Positions 6,619 to 13,596 of a stretch of DNA of 24,607 bases are shown one piece after another. Each line of letters starts with the position of its first letter. Within the stretch, counting starts at the first letter, position 1. The DNA is from an uncultured Eubacteriales bacterium. Its GTDB lineage: Bacteria; Bacillota; Clostridia; Oscillospirales; CAG-272. The stretch covers positions 1 to 24,607 of the forward strand of contig CAKSAC010000017.1 of the NCBI GenBank assembly GCA_934434925.1. The letters are read 5' to 3'. The notes beneath the pieces are model-generated. The model saw nothing but the letters and a program-made list of their open reading frames with translations, was not told where the DNA came from and ran no database searches. The translations under genes were made by a program, and so were the position numbers.

Positions 6619-6786
6619 AAAAGCGAAGGCTGATTGGTTGATCAGCCCTTAAAAATTGCAGTGCAGTAAACCAAGAAAAGGTTTTCCGAAAAAAGAAAGC
6701 GACTTGTGCTGTAACTATGGCACCAGCCGCATTTTTGCCGTCAGGGGATTTTCCCGAAGTGGTGGATAAAAGCCGATTATAAGCAG
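6619..6786. other. Intergenic stretch between the repeat copy and tRNA-Pro
   Basis: No gene is supported. It contains a 7-bp hairpin GGCTGAT/ATCAGCC at about 6628-6647 and a C-poor stretch without recognisable homology. It may be DNA inserted between the two arms of the terminator that follows the 118-bp repeat (inference). Confidence 0.3.
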
Positions 6787-6828
6787 AAAAACAGCCGGGA
6801 ATGAGGCGAAAACCCTCATTTTCGGCTG
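6787..6828 (-). terminator. Rho-independent terminator of tRNA-Pro
   Basis: Read on the minus strand, CAGCCG pairs with CGGCTG (6823-6828/6792-6797) and ATGAGG with CCTCAT (6814-6819/6801-6806), followed by TTTTT (6787-6791). It starts 5 bp beyond the tRNA 3' end. Confidence 0.85.
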
Positions 6829-6833
6829 ATTAT

Positions 6834-6908
6834 TGGTCGGGATGACAGGAGTCGAACCTGCTTGAACTTGCTCCCAAAGCAAGCGGGTAACCGTTACCCT
6901 ACATCCCG
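6834..6908 (-). tRNA. tRNA-Pro (anticodon TGG), CCA encoded
   Basis: On the minus strand a full cloverleaf forms: acceptor stem CGGGATG/CATCCCG (7 bp), D-arm GGGT/ACCC with a GG-containing loop, anticodon stem CTTGC/GCAAG with loop TTTGGGA (anticodon TGG at 6874-6876), a short variable loop, and T-arm GCAGG/CCTGT with loop TTCGACT. The discriminator A and a genomic CCA follow at 6834-6837. A terminator lies immediately downstream. Its 3' end faces the AT-rich accessory segment, the usual geometry of an island inserted at a tRNA gene. Confidence 0.95.
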
Positions 6909-7189
6909 ATATTCAGTTTTTAGGGTCAAATCCGCAAGGGATTGAATCTGTGGTCAAAGGTTTTTTGCCGAAGCACACGGCGGCAAAAAAGCGAGGAAAC
7001 GCGGGAGAAAAAGAGCTTCGTTCTTTGGTGCGGAGAAACATTGTTTGCGTGGGAACCGGGCGCCGGGGCCTGTTCACCGCAAGCCTGAAAAGGAGAGCAG
7101 CGGAGCCACGCTGGCCCTGTATCAGTATAACAGGTTTCGGAGAAATTGTCAAGGAGAATGGCGGAAAATCCGGCCGACCGAGGGCGATA

Positions 7190-7640
7190 GGGTGCGAAGA
7201 AAGGCTGGGCCGTCGGTGTGCGAAAAGACCCCGACCGGCGGCGATGGGGAGAAGGAGTGCGAAAAAAGGGCGGCCGGGGGAGCATGCGGGAACAAAGGGG
7301 AGAGGGGAGACAAAGGGAGAGAGTCATTGCACACGGCGCGAAAGAGTTCGGCCGGCCGGTGGGGTCGGCGGTGTGCGAAAAGACCCCGACCGGCGGCGAT
7401 GGGGAGAAGGAGTGCGAAAAAAGGGCGGCCGGGGGAGCATGAGGGAACAAAGAGGAGAGGGGAGACAAAGGGAGAGAGTCATTGCACACGGCGCGAAAAA
7501 GTTCGGCCGGCCGGTGGGCCGGGTAGTGGTGGAGTGGCGAAAAGACCCCGGTTGGGGGGGGAGAAGAGGCGCGAAAAAGGGTGGGCCATAAGGGGCGGCG
7601 GTGTGCGAAAAAAAGGTGGCTGGGGGCGATGTTACGTAGG
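7190..7640 (+). repeat. G-rich tandem repeat array, about 155-bp units
   Basis: Two nearly identical 155-bp units start at 7216 and 7371, with degenerate partial units before (from about 7190) and after (7526-7640). Within each unit GYGCGAAA recurs at roughly 39-bp spacing (7220, 7259, 7338, 7375, 7414, 7493) and then irregularly (7537, 7571, 7605), so the unit is itself about four 39-bp subrepeats, one decayed. The plus strand is strongly purine/G-rich. Frames open on both strands are repeat artefacts: 155 is not a multiple of 3 and the products are compositionally extreme. There are no unique spacers, so it is not a CRISPR array. Confidence 0.9.
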
Positions 7641-7755
7641 CGGAAGACGGAAAAGGGAACACTACAAGGCGAAAGATGGAAATTGTAACTTCTTATCGCT
7701 TTCTCTGTTACTTTGACGTAAACACTTGGTAAAAAGATTGTATGACGGGCGTAAA

Positions 7756-7778
7756 CGAATGCAGGAACGTTGCATTCG
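7756..7778 (+). repeat. Inverted repeat overlapping an orphan promoter
   Basis: CGAATGCA (7756-7763) and TGCATTCG (7771-7778) form a perfect 8-bp stem with a 7-nt loop. The right arm overlaps the -35 box of the promoter at 7770-7798, so it could be an operator or part of a structured transcript. Confidence 0.5.
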
Positions 7779-7798
7779 CAAGAAAAAAGTGATATACT
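7770..7798 (+). promoter_or_regulatory. Orphan promoter reading into the second repeat region
   Basis: TTGCAT (7770-7775), a 17-bp spacer and TATACT (7793-7798) match the promoters used elsewhere in the window. No convincing gene with a ribosome binding site follows for about 800 bp; only the second repeat array and then the VanZ gene lie downstream. Confidence 0.45.
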
Positions 7799-7976
7799 AT
7801 AAAAGAAAAAGAGCGCAAACAAAGGGTTTTAAGCGCCCTGTTTCAACAGAAACAGTGTTTTGCGGCGTTCCGGCGGAGCATTTCCGAAGAACGGGCGTGT
7901 GTCCGGCTTTCAGGGGTTCATTTGCGAACGGCCTCTGCGCGTCGGGGTTTGGGTTTGATGTTCTCGGCATTACGAC

Positions 7977-8443
7977 GGCGGAATTTCTGTGTTTTCAGTT
8001 TCGCGGTGTATGGTGACTTTTGGTTCTTGCCGAGCGGGGAAGTTCGTGAAAAAGCAAGGCTGGGAGCGGGGTAGTTCGTGAAAAAGCAAAGCCGGGGCCG
8101 GGGAAGTTATTGAAAAAAGCATGGCTGGCTTGGGTTTGATGTTCCCGGCATTGCGGTGGCAGAATGCCTGTGTTTCCAGCCTTACAAAGACGAAAATTCT
8201 GCATTTTCGGTTACGTGGTAGCAGAATTTCTGCATTTTCGGTTTCGCGGTGTATGGTGACTTTTGGTTCTTGCCGAGTGGGAAAGTTCGTGAAAAAGCAA
8301 GGCTGGGAGCGGGGTAGTTCGTGAAAAAGCAAAGCCGGGGCCGGGGAAGTTCGTGAAAAAGCAAAGCCGGGGCCGGGGAAGTTCGTGAAAAAGCAAGGCT
8401 GGGAGCGGGGAAGTTCGTGAAAAAAGCTTCCTTTATTCCGGTT
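7977..8443 (+). repeat. 32-bp tandem repeat arrays inside a 243-bp duplication
   Basis: Units beginning AGTTCGTGAAAAAGC occur at exact 32-bp steps: 8041, 8073 and 8105 (degenerate), then 8284, 8316, 8348, 8380 and 8412 (truncated). Two variants alternate, one ending AAGGCTGGGAGCGGGG and one ending AAAGCCGGGGCCGGGG. The block 7978-8107 is duplicated at 8221-8350 with an offset of 243 bp, including a non-array flank of about 60 bp. A 31-bp spaced repeat of TTCTGCATTTTCGGTT lies at 8197 and 8228. No unique spacers are present, so it is not CRISPR. Proline-rich minus-strand frames here are artefacts, since 32 is not a multiple of 3. Confidence 0.9.
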
Positions 8444-8478
8444 CGATGATATCATTCGAGGATATAAGATGATATAAT
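8443..8478 (+). promoter_or_regulatory. Putative promoter and palindrome upstream of the VanZ gene
   Basis: A perfect TATAAT lies at 8473-8478. Upstream, at 8443-8459, TCGATGATATCATTCGA contains the perfect palindrome ATGATATCAT (8446-8455), in place of a good -35 box, so activator or repressor binding is possible. About 120 nt separate it from the ATG at 8598. Confidence 0.4.
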
Positions 8479-8597
8479 AGGAAGAAGTTGCGGTTGGCTG
8501 TTGGGGCTTTACGCACTTGGAATTCGGGTATGCTTTCGGAGCGGGGTGTCCGGCAGACGTCCGGAAAATGTCTCGCCCGCAAAGCGAAAGGAGATTT

Positions 8598-9068
8598 ATG
8601 AGACGCATCACCCCGTGGCGCGTTTTTCTGTTGCTTGCCATGGCAGGAACCCTGTGTTTTATTTTCAGCCGATCGCTTCGTTCCCCGGGGGAATCCGCAA
8701 ATGAGAGCGAAAGGGTAAAAAAGATTCTCATGCTTTTGCTGAACGGGGAAGAAACCGCCCTCGGCCGCTTTGTTTCGCGGTATGTGCGAAAAATTGCCCA
8801 CTTCACGGAGTTTTTCCTGCTCGGAACCGAGGCGACGCTTTTTTCTTTCAGCACACATAGAAAAAAACTGCTCCTGTATCAGCTTGGGTTCGGCCTGTGC
8901 GTGGCTGCCGCGGACGAAACCATCCAGCGTTTCACCGGGAGGGGCGCTTCTGTCCGGGATGTGATCCTTGATTTTTCCGGGTTCCTGACGGCGACGGCGT
9001 TTTTATGTCTGATTGGTTGGAGTGTGGCCCGATACCGGCGTATCCGGCGGGCAAAAAAGAAAGGATAG
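8598..9068 (+). CDS. VanZ family membrane protein
   Basis: A 156-residue membrane protein of the VanZ-like family, related to the teicoplanin-resistance accessory protein VanZ; most members have no defined substrate. Hydrophobic segments lie near residues 8-25, 66-84, 91-106 and 125-142. Family motifs are the FSRS segment after helix 1, KIAHFTEFFLLG at 65-76, DETIQ at 106-110, GR at 114-115 and the downstream D121/D125 pattern. The ATG at 8598 follows AAAGGAG; starts further upstream (8517) lack a site and add a non-homologous leader. The next gene begins 4 bp after the stop, so an operon with the CPBP protease is likely. A lysine/arginine-rich C-terminus should be cytoplasmic. Confidence 0.9.
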   Translation: MRRITPWRVFLLLAMAGTLCFIFSRSLRSPGESANESERVKKILMLLLNGEETALGRFVSRYVRKIAHFTEFFLLGTEATLFSFSTHRKKLLLYQLGFGLCVAAADETIQRFTGRGASVRDVILDFSGFLTATAFLCLIGWSVARYRRIRRAKKKG

Positions 9069-9072
9069 CATC

Positions 9073-10038
9073 ATGTTTGATTTTGTCAAGGATTCTCCGC
9101 TTTTTGCGGAAGCCCGGCAGGCGCGCCTGCGCCCTCGCCTTTTCGCCCAGTTTCTGCTTTTTTGGATTGTGGCTTTTGTGGCCGAAACAGCCGCCGGGAT
9201 CTTCTCGGGATTTTACGCCGGTATGGAGATTGCAAAAGAGCTGTTTCTGGCGGGGAAGAATGTGACGACGGCAGAACTGCAACAGCTCATGCAGGAAAAA
9301 ATGCAGGCGCTTGCCGGAGACGAAACGTACATTCTCCTTACGCTTTTCGGGATGGCGGCGCTTTTGGTGCTGATTCCCGTCTACTGCCGATATATTGAAA
9401 AGCGCCCCCTTTCTTCCATGGGTTTTCGCCGCGGAGGCCTGCAGAAATACGGGATTGGCCTTTTGGCAGGAATGCTGATGGCCGGGGCCATGTTCGGCCT
9501 GCTCCTGCTTACCCGCTCCGTCACCACCGGCGCAGGCACTTTTTCGACCGGAAAACTCCTGCTCTTTCTCCTGGCTTTTCTGATTCAGGGAGCGGCCGAG
9601 GAGATTCTGATGCGCGGGTATTTCATGGTTTCTCTTTCCAATTCTTCCGGTCCGGCTACGGCGGTGATATGCAGTTCTCTTTTCTTCTCTCTGATGCATG
9701 CAGGGAATAACGGGGTCGGCATCATTCCTTTCCTCAACCTCTTCCTTTTCGGCATATTTACGGCGCTCTTTTTGTTGAAGACGAACAGTCTTTTCGCCGT
9801 CTGCGCCCTGCACGGTATCTGGAACTTTGCGGAAGGGTGCATCATCGGACTGCCCGTGAGCGGCATGTCGATCGCCACCTCGCTGTTTTCTTCCGTGCCG
9901 CTTGCTGACCGCGTCCTGACAAACGGCGGCGATTTCGGCCCGGAGGGCGGAGCGGTCGTGACGCTGGTCCTGCTTCTTTCGCTGGCGGTACTCTTATACT
10001 GGCCGCAAAAGAAAAAGGCCGATGCGCCCGCCGCGTAA
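9073..10038 (+). CDS. CPBP family intramembrane glutamic endopeptidase
   Basis: A 321-residue polytopic membrane protein of the CPBP (Abi/CAAX protease and bacteriocin-processing) family. The family motifs are visible: EEILMRGY at about residues 176-183 (EExxxR), HAGNN at 209-213, and HGIWNF at 247-252. These supply the glutamates, histidines and asparagine of the intramembrane active site. Residues 80-170 add helices before the protease core. The ATG at 9073 follows AAAGGA; starts at 9013 lie inside the VanZ frame. Clostridial members are implicated in bacteriocin immunity or peptide processing, but no substrate gene is near. A short direct repeat encodes its C-terminal KADAPA and lies again just after the stop. 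Confidence 0.9.
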   Translation: MFDFVKDSPLFAEARQARLRPRLFAQFLLFWIVAFVAETAAGIFSGFYAGMEIAKELFLAGKNVTTAELQQLMQEKMQALAGDETYILLTLFGMAALLVLIPVYCRYIEKRPLSSMGFRRGGLQKYGIGLLAGMLMAGAMFGLLLLTRSVTTGAGTFSTGKLLLFLLAFLIQGAAEEILMRGYFMVSLSNSSGPATAVICSSLFFSLMHAGNNGVGIIPFLNLFLFGIFTALFLLKTNSLFAVCALHGIWNFAEGCIIGLPVSGMSIATSLFSSVPLADRVLTNGGDFGPEGGAVVTLVLLLSLAVLLYWPQKKKADAPAA

Positions 10039-10083
10039 CCCGTCAGCCGACCGAGCACCGAAAAGGCCGACGCGCCCGCGCCG
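10011..10083 (+). repeat. Local duplication around the CPBP stop codon
   Basis: AAAAGGCCGATGCGCCCGCC near 10012-10031 recurs as AAAAGGCCGACGCGCCCGCG at 10061-10080, about 49 bp apart. Read on past the stop in the same frame, the second copy encodes the same KADAPA peptide, suggesting a short tandem duplication of the gene end. Confidence 0.6.
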
Positions 10084-10161
10084 ATAAAAAGAAAGCAAAG
10101 GAGTTCCCGGACAGGTGTATTTCTTTTTCCCCGGGGCATACTGATCAAAAAGGGAAATACG

Positions 10162-11205
10162 ATGCTTTCTTCACACATGCAACGAAAAAGCGCCGTTGGG
10201 ATTCTTCTCTTTGCGGCGGTTTTTCTTTTCTTTCTTTTCGGCGCACTCGGACGGATACCGGGCTTTGCGGATGCCTGCGCCACGGTGTCTGCTCCGCGCA
10301 TCCGCAGTTTTTTATCCGGCGTTTGCGCGTTTCTGCCCTTCTCGCTGACCGCTCTGACCCTTCTTTCTCTGCCGGTGATCCTCCTTTTTCTTCTTGTGCG
10401 GGGGATACGCGCCCTGTCGAGGCCCGGCGGCCTTTTTCGCTATACCGTCCGGATTCTGGCCGCGTTTTTAGCGTTCCTTTCGCTTTTCGCCGCAGCTTTT
10501 GCGCCCGGGTACCGCACAACGCCCCTCGGCAAACGGCTCTCGCTTTCTCCCCGTCTGCCGGACAGCGGAACGCTTTCGCGCTGTGTACAATATCTCTCCG
10601 CCATGGCCGTCCCGCCGGGGGAGGCTCCCCCGATGGAAGAATGGGTTCCCGACCTGCAAAAAGGGTTTGTCGCCGTGCTTGCGCGTTACGGATATCCCGA
10701 ACAGACCGCGCCGCCGCTGAAAGTCAGCCGTTCCGGCGTACTTTCCTTTTTCGGAATCCTCGGTCTTTATGCTTTCCCCTTCGGAGAGGTGACGGTGAAC
10801 GGCGATTACCCGGACGCGCTTTTCTGTTTTACGGCGGCGCATGAAACGGCGCACGGATACGGTTTTTCCCGAGAAGAAGAGGCGGATTTTTTAGCCTTTC
10901 TCGCCTGCGAGGCTTCGGGGAATGCCTATCTGCAATATGCGGCGGCTGTCGGGATGCTCGGGCGGCTTTTGCCGGTTTTGTATCGGGAAGACCCTGCCGC
11001 ATGGCAGGCGCTTTCTGACGTTTTACCGCAGGGCGCGCGCGAAGAACTCTCCAAAGCCAACCGCACATACTCTGAAGCCGTTCTCCCCGCCATGGCCGAA
11101 GAGAGCGAGCCGGACGCTTACCGGGACCTTTCGGCTCTGCTCTGCGCTTATCTGAACAAAAAGCGAGTCCTCGTTCCCAAAGACGCTCCTTCTTCCCGGT
11201 CGTAA
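10162..11205 (+). CDS. DUF3810 family membrane zinc-peptidase-like protein
   Basis: A 347-residue protein of the DUF3810 type. Three hydrophobic segments occur in the first third (about residues 12-30, 54-80 and 94-113). A soluble domain then carries the zincin signature HETAH at 227-231, followed by EEEADFLAFLAC, where Glu239/240 is the expected third ligand. It is probably a membrane-anchored metallopeptidase with its catalytic part outside the membrane; the substrate is unknown. The ATG at 10162 follows AAGGG. It lies 123 bp after the CPBP gene in the same direction and upstream of MurA, so this is a cell-envelope neighbourhood. The HExxH motif is complete, so activity is plausible. Confidence 0.85.
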   Translation: MLSSHMQRKSAVGILLFAAVFLFFLFGALGRIPGFADACATVSAPRIRSFLSGVCAFLPFSLTALTLLSLPVILLFLLVRGIRALSRPGGLFRYTVRILAAFLAFLSLFAAAFAPGYRTTPLGKRLSLSPRLPDSGTLSRCVQYLSAMAVPPGEAPPMEEWVPDLQKGFVAVLARYGYPEQTAPPLKVSRSGVLSFFGILGLYAFPFGEVTVNGDYPDALFCFTAAHETAHGYGFSREEEADFLAFLACEASGNAYLQYAAAVGMLGRLLPVLYREDPAAWQALSDVLPQGAREELSKANRTYSEAVLPAMAEESEPDAYRDLSALLCAYLNKKRVLVPKDAPSSRS

Positions 11206-11270
11206 CGCCCCGGCCGTCCGCACTTTTCCGTCCGGTCGCTTTCCTCTTTTACAATCTCCCGAAAAGCCGC

Positions 11271-11300
11271 GCGCTCCCCGTCACCGGGGGGTGCGCTTTT
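11271..11300 (+). terminator. Probable terminator between DUF3810 gene and murA
   Basis: GCGCTCCCC (11271-11279) pairs with GGGGTGCGC-type sequence (11288-11296) with one mismatch, followed by TTTT. It overlaps a possible TATACT -10 box (about 11304-11309) for murA. Confidence 0.55.
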
Positions 11301-11361
11301 GTGTATACTGTAATGAAAGATCATCCGGAAAAGGGTGCAAAACGGGCATCGGGAGGGCAAC

Positions 11362-12618
11362 ATGAAAAAAATGATTATACGGGGCGGGCGGCCGCTGAGC
11401 GGGGAAGTGAAGATCAGCGGTTTCAAAAACGCCGCGCTTCCGCTTTTATATGCCAGCATTCTGACGGCGGATATTTCGCTCATCGGCAATGTTCCGCGTA
11501 TTCTCGATGTTTTTCGCACGCTGGAAATTCTGGAAAGCATGGGGGCGACGGCCCGTTTTGTGGACAGCGGCACGGTTCTGTGCGATACCCGCTTTGTCCG
11601 CCCTTGCGCGTCTCCGGATTCTTTGGTGCGAAAACTGCGCGCCTCTTCCTATCTGATGGGGGCCGAACTGGCTCGTTTCGGCCGCACCCGCGCCGCGATT
11701 CCGGGCGGATGTTCGATCGGGAGACGACCGCTTGACATACATCTCTTTGTCTTTCGCGCGCTCGGAGCCAAGGCCGAAGAAAGCGAGGAGGCCATCACGG
11801 CTACGGCTCCCGGTGGATTACGCGGCGGAGAGGTCGTTTTGGAAAAGCCGTCGGTCGGGGCAACGGTCAACGCCATTCTCGCGGCGGTGGGGGCCGGAGG
11901 AGAGACGGTTTTGCGCGGCGCGGCACGCGAACCGCACATTGCGGACCTTTGCGCATATCTGTCGGCTTGCGGCGCGATCATTGCGGGAGTCGGCAGCGAT
12001 TGTTTACGTATCCGGGGCGGGCGGCCGCTCCATGGCGCTTCTTACGCGCTGATGCCCGATATGATCGAGGCAGGCACTTTTCTCTGCGCCTGCGGGGCGG
12101 CGGGGGGAAATGTCACTTTGCGCGGGGCGAAAGCCGAACATCTGACCGTTCTTTTGAAAACCTTGCGCGATATGGGGATGGAGATTCATACCGCCCCGCA
12201 GACAATCACGGCCACCCGCCCGGGGGAGCTTGCGCCTTTCAGTCTGCTGGCGGAGCCGTACCCCGGATTCCCGACCGATATGCATCCGCAGTTTGCCGCG
12301 CTGGCCACCGGCATACCGGGAGAGAGCCGTATCCGGGAGACCGTTTTCCCGGATCGGTTCCGTTATGTGGAAGAACTCCGCCGCCTCGGCGCGGAAATGA
12401 CGGTGCAAAACGGCGAAGTGACCATCACGGGGGGAAAGCCGCTCCGCCCCGGGTGTGTGGTCGCCACGGACCTGCGGGCCGGAGCCGCCGAAGTCATTGC
12501 CGCGCTCGGGGTCACCGGAGAAACCGTGATCCGTGATGCCGGGATTCTGGAACGCGGCTATGACGCGCTGCCCGGGAAGCTCCGGGCGCTCGGGGTTCCT
12601 GTGATGATCGGATCCTGA
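11362..12618 (+). CDS. murA: UDP-N-acetylglucosamine 1-carboxyvinyltransferase
   Basis: A 418-residue enzyme of the first committed step of peptidoglycan synthesis: enolpyruvyl transfer from PEP to UDP-GlcNAc in the cytoplasm. The EPSP-synthase fold is complete. Active-site residues are present: Lys22-Asn23 (SGFKNAALP), Cys117 in PGGCSIG (E. coli Cys115, the fosfomycin target), Asp306 in GFPTDMHPQF and Arg372 in DLRAGAA. The ATG at 11362 follows GGGAGG at 11351-11356; an upstream start at 11335 has no site. Phe21 replaces the usual Ala/Ser before the Lys-Asn pair, and several loops diverge, so this may be the second paralogue (MurA2/MurZ) that many Bacillota keep. The gene is monocistronic. 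Confidence 0.95.
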   Translation: MKKMIIRGGRPLSGEVKISGFKNAALPLLYASILTADISLIGNVPRILDVFRTLEILESMGATARFVDSGTVLCDTRFVRPCASPDSLVRKLRASSYLMGAELARFGRTRAAIPGGCSIGRRPLDIHLFVFRALGAKAEESEEAITATAPGGLRGGEVVLEKPSVGATVNAILAAVGAGGETVLRGAAREPHIADLCAYLSACGAIIAGVGSDCLRIRGGRPLHGASYALMPDMIEAGTFLCACGAAGGNVTLRGAKAEHLTVLLKTLRDMGMEIHTAPQTITATRPGELAPFSLLAEPYPGFPTDMHPQFAALATGIPGESRIRETVFPDRFRYVEELRRLGAEMTVQNGEVTITGGKPLRPGCVVATDLRAGAAEVIAALGVTGETVIRDAGILERGYDALPGKLRALGVPVMIGS

Positions 12619-12628
12619 CGATATATCG

Positions 12629-12657
12629 AAAAACTCCGCGCCGGGCAGGCGCGGAGT
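12629..12657 (-). terminator. Terminator of the lgt transcript
   Basis: A perfect 10-bp stem ACTCCGCGCC/GGCGCGGAGT (12633-12642/12648-12657) with a 5-nt loop is followed on the minus strand by TTTTT (12629-12633). It may also stop murA transcripts from the other side. Confidence 0.8.
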
Positions 12658-12707
12658 AAAGAAAAGCGATATAGGTAAAGTATTGTTTACAATATAGACG
12701 GATATAC

Positions 12708-13490
12708 TTATTTTTCTCCGTCGTTTTTCTTTTTTTCCGCCCATGCGGTCATGATGCGCGGAAGCGCAAAAATCAGAAAAATGCCGATGGCGATCATAAA
12801 GATAGACCAGAACTGCGAGGGGGAAAGCGCGCCGATGAATTTGCCGCGGTCGTCTCCGCGGATAAATTCGATTGCGAAGCGGAATACGCCGTATGCAATC
12901 AGATACAGGCCGAGGGTATGCTGAAAATTCTTTTTCAAAACCAGATAAGATAAAAGGCCGAAGAGCAGAAAGAGGAAGGCGGCTTCATAGAGTTGCGTCG
13001 GGTGAACCGGATTGGGCAGATTCGGAAATTTTATCCCGAGGAAACAGTCGGTCTCTTTGCCGTAGCAGCATCCGGCAAAGAAACACCCGATCCGGCCGAA
13101 ACCGTGCGCGACGGTGATACAGCAGGGGAGAATCGGCAACACATCGCTCAGTGTTCCCGGGATGTTTTTGCGGAAATTCCCGGCGGTGAGAAAGTACACG
13201 CCGAGGAACACGGCCGCCCCGCCGACCAGTCCGCCGATGAAGGTCATACCGCCGAGGTGAAAGCCTCTTTCCGGATGTTCCAGATAATTGTAAACAGACT
13301 GGAAAAGCGTGGCCGCCGCAAATCCGAGCAGAATCGAGATAATCCCGTCATAAAAAATAAAGTCGATCAGTTTTTCATCAATTTTTTTCTTTTTTCCGTA
13401 CAGGAAGAGAACGAGAAAGGCAAAAAGCAGCCCCACCGCAATCATGATCCCGTACATATGCACATTGAGAAACAGCGCATCCGGTAACAT
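12708..13490 (-). CDS. lgt: Prolipoprotein diacylglyceryl transferase family protein
   Basis: A 260-residue, roughly seven-helix membrane protein of the Lgt family, which transfers diacylglycerol from phosphatidylglycerol to the lipobox cysteine of prelipoproteins. Recognisable blocks are GMTFIGGLVGG (80-91), GRIGCFFAGCCYGK (132-145), HPTQLYEA (163-170) and AIEFIRGDDRG. The two histidine/asparagine-rich motifs differ from E. coli Lgt: the essential His of GMSFHGG is Ile, and the GNFxNxE block is GCFFAGCC. This variant is frequent in Clostridia and Bacteroidetes, where it is annotated as Lgt. The ATG at 13490 follows GGAGG; a longer frame to 13622 has no site and starts within the promoter. 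It has its own promoter and terminator. Confidence 0.85.
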   Translation of the reverse strand: MLPDALFLNVHMYGIMIAVGLLFAFLVLFLYGKKKKIDEKLIDFIFYDGIISILLGFAAATLFQSVYNYLEHPERGFHLGGMTFIGGLVGGAAVFLGVYFLTAGNFRKNIPGTLSDVLPILPCCITVAHGFGRIGCFFAGCCYGKETDCFLGIKFPNLPNPVHPTQLYEAAFLFLLFGLLSYLVLKKNFQHTLGLYLIAYGVFRFAIEFIRGDDRGKFIGALSPSQFWSIFMIAIGIFLIFALPRIMTAWAEKKKNDGEK

Positions 13491-13521
13491 AGCAGACCTC
13501 CGTCTTTTTCTTTTCCTTTCC

Positions 13522-13550
13522 AGTATACCACTGCGCGGCCCGGATGTAAA
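13522..13550 (-). promoter_or_regulatory. Promoter of lgt
   Basis: On the minus strand TTTACA (13550-13545), a 17-bp spacer and TATACT (13527-13522) lie about 32 bp before the ATG, which supports the 13490 start. Confidence 0.8.
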
Positions 13551-13573
13551 GCGGAAAGTGAGAAAAAGCCGGG

Positions 13574-13596
13574 AAAAAGAAAAAGGGCGGAAGCCC
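13574..13596 (-). terminator. Terminator downstream of the TIGR04086 gene
   Basis: On the minus strand GGGC-TTCC-GCCC (13596-13585) is followed by TTTTTCTTTTT-like sequence (13584-13574). A larger alternative stem GGGCGG/CCGCCC is also possible. Confidence 0.6.

Noticed and set aside
6926..7822. Long open frames on both strands over the 155-bp array (Pro/Ser-rich on minus, Arg/Gly-rich on plus)
   Set aside because: They follow the repeat, overlap each other in several frames, have extreme composition, no ribosome binding sites and no recognisable homology.
7726..8016. 96-residue plus-strand frame downstream of the 155-bp array
   Set aside because: Basic, low-complexity start without a ribosome binding site, overlapping the orphan promoter and running into the duplicated repeat flank.
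7977..8443. CRISPR array
   Set aside because: The 32-bp units are directly adjacent with no variable spacers and no cas genes are nearby.
7970..8854. Minus-strand frame with repeated LFHELPRSQPCFFTNFP-like peptides
   Set aside because: It is generated by the 32-bp repeats, which are not a multiple of three, so the peptide shifts frame between units; it also runs antisense into the VanZ gene.
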